Positions 59,777 to 64,000 of a DNA stretch of 64,000 nt are shown piece by piece; the stretch's first letter is position 1, and each line of letters begins with the position of its first letter. The stretch covers positions 1 to 64,000 of the forward strand of contig NZ_LRUN01000005.1 in NCBI RefSeq assembly GCF_001679645.1, written 5' to 3'. Origin of the DNA: Pseudomonas bananamidigenes. GTDB taxonomy: Bacteria; Pseudomonadota; Gammaproteobacteria; Pseudomonadales; Pseudomonadaceae. Both the position numbers and the translations under genes were made by a program. Under the pieces are notes generated by a model. The model saw only the letters and a program-made list of their open reading frames with translations, was not told the origin of the DNA and ran no database searches.

Positions 59777-61300
59777 TCAGTCGACCAGCTTGTCTGCCAG
59801 CGCCTTGACCCGATCCAGATCACCTTTGGCGACTTTGGTCACCCCGGTGCCGTACTCCGGATCAGCCTTGTAGAGGAAGGACAGCATGATGTGCTTGCTC
59901 TCGTCATCGGCGCTCGCCAGGGACCCGCCAAAGCTCTCGATCAGATCCTGACGCTCCTTCTTGCTGAACGAGCGATACAGATCGCCGGCCTGCCTGAAGT
60001 TCTGCTCGCGCTGAATCTTCGCTTGTTGCGTGCTGCCCTGCAGGGGCGTCTGGCTATAGCGCGCAGCTTGCGTCTCTTCACGGGGCTGCAGACGGCTAGG
60101 TTGATAGTTGACACCCGAATGACTCGCGCCGGTATTCATCGCGCCATCCTGATTGCCATTGTTTATCGCCACTTTTGCCGCATTGACGGGTAACTGCAGG
60201 GCATTGGCACCCAGGCGATACATCTGGGTGTCGGCATAAGCGAATATACGACCTTGCAACAAACGGTCTTCCGATGGCTCGATTCCCGGTACAACATTCG
60301 AAGGTGCCATGGCCACTTGTTCAGTTTCCTGGAACACATTCGCGGGATTGCGATTCAACACCATTTGTCCAACTTTTCGTTCCGGAATTCCCGGCCAGAT
60401 CTTGGTTGCATCAAGTGGATCGAAATCAAACTTGGACAAATCTTGTGGTTTCAGTACTTGAATGTATAAGTCCCACTTTGGGAAGTTCCCCTGGCTTATA
60501 TGAGTCACCAGATCATGTGTCATATGACTGTAGTCTTGACCCTGAACTTTTATGACTTGCTGCGGATCGAGGTTCTTGATCCCTTGCAAACTTTTCCAGT
60601 GAAACTTCACGTAATGCACATCGCCTTTGTCATTGACCAACTTATAGGCGTGCACACTATTGCCATCCATCTCCCGGTAACTGGCTGGCGTCCCGGAGTT
60701 GGAATACAGCTCGGTCAACGTACGGGTGGCTTCCGGAACGTGAGAGAAGAAATCGAAGCGACGGGAATCATCATCCAGGTTGGTACGTGGGTCAGGTTTG
60801 AACGCATGCACCATGTCCGGGAACTTGATCGCGTCGCGGATAAAGAACGTCGGGAAGTTATTGCCTACCAGGTCCCAGTTGCCGTCAGCGGTGTAGAACT
60901 TGGTGGAGAAGCCCCGTGGATCACGCAGCGTTTCCGGAGAGTGGTTGCCGTGTACCACCGAGGAGAAACGCACGAACACTGGCGTGACCTGGCCCGCGGC
61001 GAAGACCTTGGCCTTGCTCAGATCGCTCAGGTCATTGGTCACGGTGAATGTACCGTGAGCACCGGTGCCACGGGCATGTACGACGCGTTCGGGAATGCGC
61101 TCGCGGTCGAAGCGCTGCAGCTTCTGAATCAGCTGCACGTCCTGCAGCAGCACCGGGCCGCTGGGCCCGGCAGTCTGCGAGTTCTGGTTGTCACCGACCG
61201 CTGCTCCGTTATCCCGGGTCAGGGGGGCAGCGTTCACGGAAAGAGTCAGCAGGCTGGCGGCTAATACGCCGACGCTGCGGCGACCAGGCATGGAGTTCAT
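59777..61300 (-). CDS. katB: Periplasmic catalase KatB
   Basis: 507 aa from ATG 61300 behind AGAGGAATCTGAA. The signal peptide (GRRSVGVLAASLLTLSVNAAP) marks an exported enzyme. Clade 3 small-subunit catalase features: active-site His in VVHARGTGAHG, Asn in VGNNFPTFFIRD, haem-binding Tyr in FAYADTQMYRLG. It resembles PA4613 KatB, which is peroxide-inducible. Divergent from mscL, with a palindrome between. No clear OxyR site could be aligned. Confidence 0.92.
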   Translation of the reverse strand: MNSMPGRRSVGVLAASLLTLSVNAAPLTRDNGAAVGDNQNSQTAGPSGPVLLQDVQLIQKLQRFDRERIPERVVHARGTGAHGTFTVTNDLSDLSKAKVFAAGQVTPVFVRFSSVVHGNHSPETLRDPRGFSTKFYTADGNWDLVGNNFPTFFIRDAIKFPDMVHAFKPDPRTNLDDDSRRFDFFSHVPEATRTLTELYSNSGTPASYREMDGNSVHAYKLVNDKGDVHYVKFHWKSLQGIKNLDPQQVIKVQGQDYSHMTHDLVTHISQGNFPKWDLYIQVLKPQDLSKFDFDPLDATKIWPGIPERKVGQMVLNRNPANVFQETEQVAMAPSNVVPGIEPSEDRLLQGRIFAYADTQMYRLGANALQLPVNAAKVAINNGNQDGAMNTGASHSGVNYQPSRLQPREETQAARYSQTPLQGSTQQAKIQREQNFRQAGDLYRSFSKKERQDLIESFGGSLASADDESKHIMLSFLYKADPEYGTGVTKVAKGDLDRVKALADKLVD

Positions 61301-61436
61301 TTCAGATTCCTCTGTTGTTTGAGGCGCATCCAGGTGCGCCAACCAGAGGCTAGAGAGTCACGACAGCGAAGATAAATAGAAAATCCACACCCCTTCGATT
61401 GAGAAAAACAGCTTTACCATCAGAGGCTTACGGATT

Positions 61437-61480
61437 AATTCGCGCGCGATTAGTGGCACTTTGCAAACTAATCGCGAATT
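61437..61480. promoter_or_regulatory. Palindrome between katB and mscL
   Basis: Left arm AATTCGCGCGCGATTAGT (61437-61454), right arm ACTAATCGCGAATT (61467-61480). The right arm is the exact reverse complement of the left once four bases (GCGC) are skipped. The loop is GGCACTTTGCAA. It is centrally placed in the divergent katB/mscL region, so it may be an operator or a folded RNA end. Confidence 0.4.
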
Positions 61481-61584
61481 GATGTGTCGATAAAAGCGGG
61501 CAATGTAAGAAGGTGTTTCGCGCAGGACGCGTTTTGCTGATTTACACTGCGTACACCAAACTCATCTGTAACAAGGAAATAACT

Positions 61585-61998
61585 ATGGGCGTGCTCAGCG
61601 AGTTCAAGGCCTTCGCGGTCAAAGGCAATGTGGTCGACATGGCCGTCGGTATCATCATCGGTGCAGCCTTCGGCAAAATCGTTTCGTCGTTTGTCGGTGA
61701 CGTCATCATGCCGCCAATCGGCCTGTTGATCGGCGGAGTGGACTTCAGTGATCTGGCCATCACCCTCAAGGCAGCCGAAGGCACGACCCCTGCAGTGGTG
61801 CTGGCTTACGGCAAATTCATCCAGAGTGTCCTGGACTTCGTGATCGTTGCCTTTGCGATCTTCATGGGCGTGAAAGCCATCAACCGTCTGAAGCGCGAAG
61901 AAGCCGTGGCTCCGACGCTGCCACCGGTTCCGACCAAGGAAGAAGAGTTGCTGGGCGAGATCCGCGACTTGCTCAAGGCCCAGAACAATCGGCCCTGA
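61585..61998 (+). CDS. mscL: Large-conductance mechanosensitive channel MscL
   Basis: 137 aa from ATG 61585 ([22 protein letters not shown]) behind AAGGAAATAACT. Two transmembrane helices (about 15-45 and 75-100) with the glycine-rich pore-lining [15 protein letters not shown], and a C-terminal charged helix bundle ([14 protein letters not shown]). The homopentamer opens on membrane tension during hypo-osmotic shock. Start and length match the family. Confidence 0.98.
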   Translation: MGVLSEFKAFAVKGNVVDMAVGIIIGAAFGKIVSSFVGDVIMPPIGLLIGGVDFSDLAITLKAAEGTTPAVVLAYGKFIQSVLDFVIVAFAIFMGVKAINRLKREEAVAPTLPPVPTKEEELLGEIRDLLKAQNNRP

Positions 61999-62007
61999 AA
62001 TCCATGA

Positions 62008-62033
62008 ACGGCGCCTGAGGGCGCCGTTTTTTC
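62008..62033 (+). terminator. Rho-independent terminator of mscL
   Basis: Stem ACGGCGCC/GGCGCCGT, loop TGAG and six T, ending within 2 bp of the convergent fprB stop codon. Confidence 0.9.
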
Positions 62034-62808
62034 ACCAGTAGTTTTCCACCGCCACCTGACCTGGCCGCCGCGTCAGGCTGAGGCTCATGCCCCGTTGCTT
62101 GAGCAGGGCCCGTGTGTCGTCGATCATCTGTGGATTGCCACACAGCATGACCCGTGAATGAAGCGGATCAAGATTGACCCCGGCTGCGTGCTCAAGCTCG
62201 CCGTTTTCAATAAGGGTGGTAATGCGCCCATTCAGCGCCCCGACGTGCGGCTCGCGCGTCACGACCGGAATGAACTGGAACTTGTGCGCGTATTCGGTCA
62301 GATAATCGCGTTGCATCAGTTCGGCGATCAGCTGTTGATAAGCCAGCTCCCTCGCCTCCCGAACGCTATAGACGAGGATGATTCGGTCGAATCGTTCCCA
62401 GACCTCGAAGTCCTGCAGGATCGATAGAAACGGTGCCACGCCGGTGCCTGTGGATAACAGCCAGAGGTCCCGACCATCGACGAAACGATCCAGCGTCAGA
62501 TAGCCAAAGGCCTGACGATCCACCAGCAAGATATCGCCCACCCTGAGCCGGCTCAATTCACTGGTGAATTCACCGCCCGGCACCACGATGGAAAAGAACT
62601 CGAGGAATTCGTCGAACGGCGAAGACACCATGGAATAGGCCCGCCACACCGTACTGCCGTCATCCCTGGTCACGCCGAGCCTGGCAAACTGACCGGCGCG
62701 AAAGCGAAAGCCGGCATCGCGGGTGGTTCGCAAGGTGAACAGGCTCGGTGTCAACGGGTGCACATCAAGCAGGGTCTGGAGACTGAATTTTTCTGCGCTG
62801 GCGGTCAT
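62032..62808 (-). CDS. fprB: Ferredoxin-NADP+ reductase, FprB-like
   Basis: 258 aa from ATG 62808 (MTASAEKFSLQTLLDV); a second ATG 12 bp upstream (MELP) is possible. FAD motif WRAYSMVSSP, NADP motif LLSTGTGVAPFLS, and the C-terminal AVENYW, whose terminal aromatic stacks on FAD. It lacks the longer C-terminal tail of FprA. It passes electrons between NADPH and ferredoxin or flavodoxin and helps in oxidative stress. Position corresponds to PA4615. Confidence 0.88.
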   Translation of the reverse strand: MTASAEKFSLQTLLDVHPLTPSLFTLRTTRDAGFRFRAGQFARLGVTRDDGSTVWRAYSMVSSPFDEFLEFFSIVVPGGEFTSELSRLRVGDILLVDRQAFGYLTLDRFVDGRDLWLLSTGTGVAPFLSILQDFEVWERFDRIILVYSVREARELAYQQLIAELMQRDYLTEYAHKFQFIPVVTREPHVGALNGRITTLIENGELEHAAGVNLDPLHSRVMLCGNPQMIDDTRALLKQRGMSLSLTRRPGQVAVENYW

Positions 62809-63123
62809 CGGTAACTCCATGAGCAATAGCCATAGTGTCACGCACTGACGCTCAATAAAAAACCTACGATTTGTAGTGAATTAGCCCAAGTTTCTTGATG
62901 AGAAAGTTATGCAATCAAGTACTAGCGAAATGACATATCACAACTATCAAATGATGCAGTCAATCTAATAGTCAAATGTTGCTAATCATAAACGATTAAT
63001 TACCTCCTACCTTAAGAGCAAAAAATTCCAAACGTCGGTATAGGAAATATCCTACACTCCTTTCCGTGCATTCGCCTTGGATCCAAGATTGCACCCCAGC
63101 GAAAACTCTCGGAGAAATTTCAA
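62809..63123. other. AT-rich leader upstream of the luxR-type gene
   Basis: 315 bp, clearly more AT-rich than the rest of the window, without a coding frame. It must hold the fprB promoter (minus) and the luxR promoter (plus). The site TAGGAAATATCCTA at 63041-63054 is a near-perfect dyad about 70 bp before the luxR ATG, and CTACGATTTGTAG (about 62863-62875) is another short dyad. The composition suggests H-NS/MvaT-type silencing or foreign origin. Confidence 0.5.
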
Positions 63124-63836
63124 ATGGAGATCTGGAAGGAGTCGCAAATAAAGCAGCTGACTTTCACAACCAGAGTGGAAACTGCTTACCCGATTCTGCT
63201 GACATTTGCCAATAACCTTGGTTTCCGGTTTTGCGGGATTTCAATCGCCTCCCCTGACCGGAACATATTGCCGAAGCCCTTGCGTATCAATAACTATCCC
63301 CTGGCCTGGAATCAGCAGTATGAAGAAGAGAGACACTGGGAGTTTGATCCGGTTGTAGACCATTGCTTTCGCTCAATGCTGCCCATTACATGGAGCGAAG
63401 AACTGTTCTCAAAAACACCTCAATTGTGGGCGTCGTTGAAAGAACAGGGACTGGAGCACGGCTGGTCGCAATCCTTTCATCATGAAGAAAGCGGTCTGTG
63501 CAGCATTCTCAGTCTGGCCCGCCCCACTGCCCCATCAGTTCGATCGAATTGTACGAGCATTTTGGCTACATGTTCTATGTCACCAGCCATCTGAGTGAAC
63601 TCTTCGCCCGCACGCTTCCTTCACGCCCCGAGAAGGTTCGACCGCCTCGCCTCTCCACACGGGAGATCGAAGTACTCAAGCTCTGCGCTTCCGGCAAGAC
63701 CGCCTATGAAACCGCCAGGATTCTCAGCCTGAGTGAACGCACGGTGAACTATCACGTGCAGAACGTGATTGTGAAAATGAACGTCTGCAACAAGATCTCC
63801 GCGGTCATCGCCGCCGCCAAGGCCGGGATCATCTAG
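63124..63836 (+). pseudogene. LuxR-type quorum-sensing regulator, interrupted by a one-base frameshift
   Basis: One gene in two frames. Frame one (from ATG 63124, behind GGAGAAATTT) gives an autoinducer-binding domain with all key residues: W62, Y66, D75, P76, W90 and G113, spaced exactly as W57, Y61, D70, P71, W85 in TraR. After ARPTAP (about 63533) the message continues in the +1-shifted frame as ISSIELYEHFGYMFYV and ends in a good LuxR HTH (LSTREIEVLKLCASGKTAYE to SERTVNYHVQNVIVKM). Adding one C to the CCCC run at 63530-63533 would restore a 237-aa protein. No luxI is visible, so it is a LuxR solo as far as the window shows. Confidence 0.85.
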
Positions 63837-64000
63837 TCGCCCCCCTAAAACAAACAACTGCTGCCTTCGAAAAAAAAGTACCATTTGCGACCTTCCTGAG
63901 TGATGACGCGAAACCTCGCGCCGCTGTCCACTCGGACGGTTCCGCCGCACGCTACCCTGGGCCGCGGGACACCCGTCGATTACCCAGAGTCCCTGCACCA

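Noticed and set aside
61301..61436. OxyR site in front of katB
   Set aside because: Only scattered ATAG/CTAT-like half-sites can be found and their spacing does not fit the four-part OxyR consensus.
63837..64000. Partial gene at the right edge
   Set aside because: Open frames on both strands are short and overlap luxR backwards; no start site, ribosome binding site or lux-box could be identified in the remaining 164 bp.

Overview
The window is a chromosomal segment of a fluorescent-group Pseudomonas (gamma-proteobacterium, GC-rich, with GTGGGAGC-type REP/REPIN repeats). Nearly every gene is recognisable. From memory of Pseudomonas aeruginosa PAO1, the order follows the conserved block running from clpB (PA4542) to the fprB-type reductase (PA4615), with a few lineage-specific changes. 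No CRISPR array, prophage, insertion sequence or biosynthetic island is visible.

Layout. 1-164: tRNA-Pro(TGG) and tRNA-Asn(GTT) on the minus strand behind one strong promoter. 0.4-6 kb: clpB with a sigma-32-type promoter, pgeF-rluD, and divergent bamD. 6.1-16.8 kb: type IV pilus regulation and minor pilins, comprising a PP0621-like gene, pilS-pilR, thiO, the fimU-pilVWXY1-pilE operon, and a divergent fimT. 16.8-24.3 kb: ispH, fkpB, lspA, ileS, ribF, murJ. 24.5-30 kb: rpsT, creA, proB, obgE, rpmA, rplU, ispB. 30-42 kb: small conserved proteins, including one behind a clear Fur box, fklB, a 610-aa lipoprotein, a Lon-like protease, DUF3015 and DUF4105 proteins, a short-fingered Gre-like protein, and gdhA. 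43-50.4 kb: ettA, a MorA-type GGDEF-EAL protein, glyA. 50.5-54.4 kb: the most accessory-looking part, with an unrecognised gene plus a small upstream ORF, a DctA-like symporter and two tandem GntR/FCD regulators. 54.4-62.8 kb: yjiA, ybdD, cstA, mapZ, radA, katB, mscL, fprB. 62.8-63.8 kb: an AT-rich leader and a LuxR-type quorum-sensing receptor gene split by a one-base frameshift. I recognise no gene in 63837-64000.

How the genes work together. PilS/PilR and the minor pilin operon build and control type IV pili, and FimT carries a C-terminal GRVR motif of the kind linked to DNA binding. MorA (c-di-GMP turnover) and MapZ (c-di-GMP receptor acting on chemotaxis) supply a motility and biofilm arm in the same neighbourhood. 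ispH, ispB, lspA, murJ and bamD serve isoprenoid, lipoprotein and envelope assembly. rpsT, rplU, rpmA, obgE, rluD, ileS and ettA serve translation. clpB, the Lon-like protease, katB, mscL, radA and fprB serve stress responses.

Most likely candidates for something undescribed: the unrecognised gene pair at 50.6-51.2 kb, the 154-bp inverted-repeat-ended element at 44.8 kb, the large lipoprotein at 32.7 kb, the short-fingered Gre-like protein at 41 kb, and the frameshifted LuxR solo at 63.1 kb.
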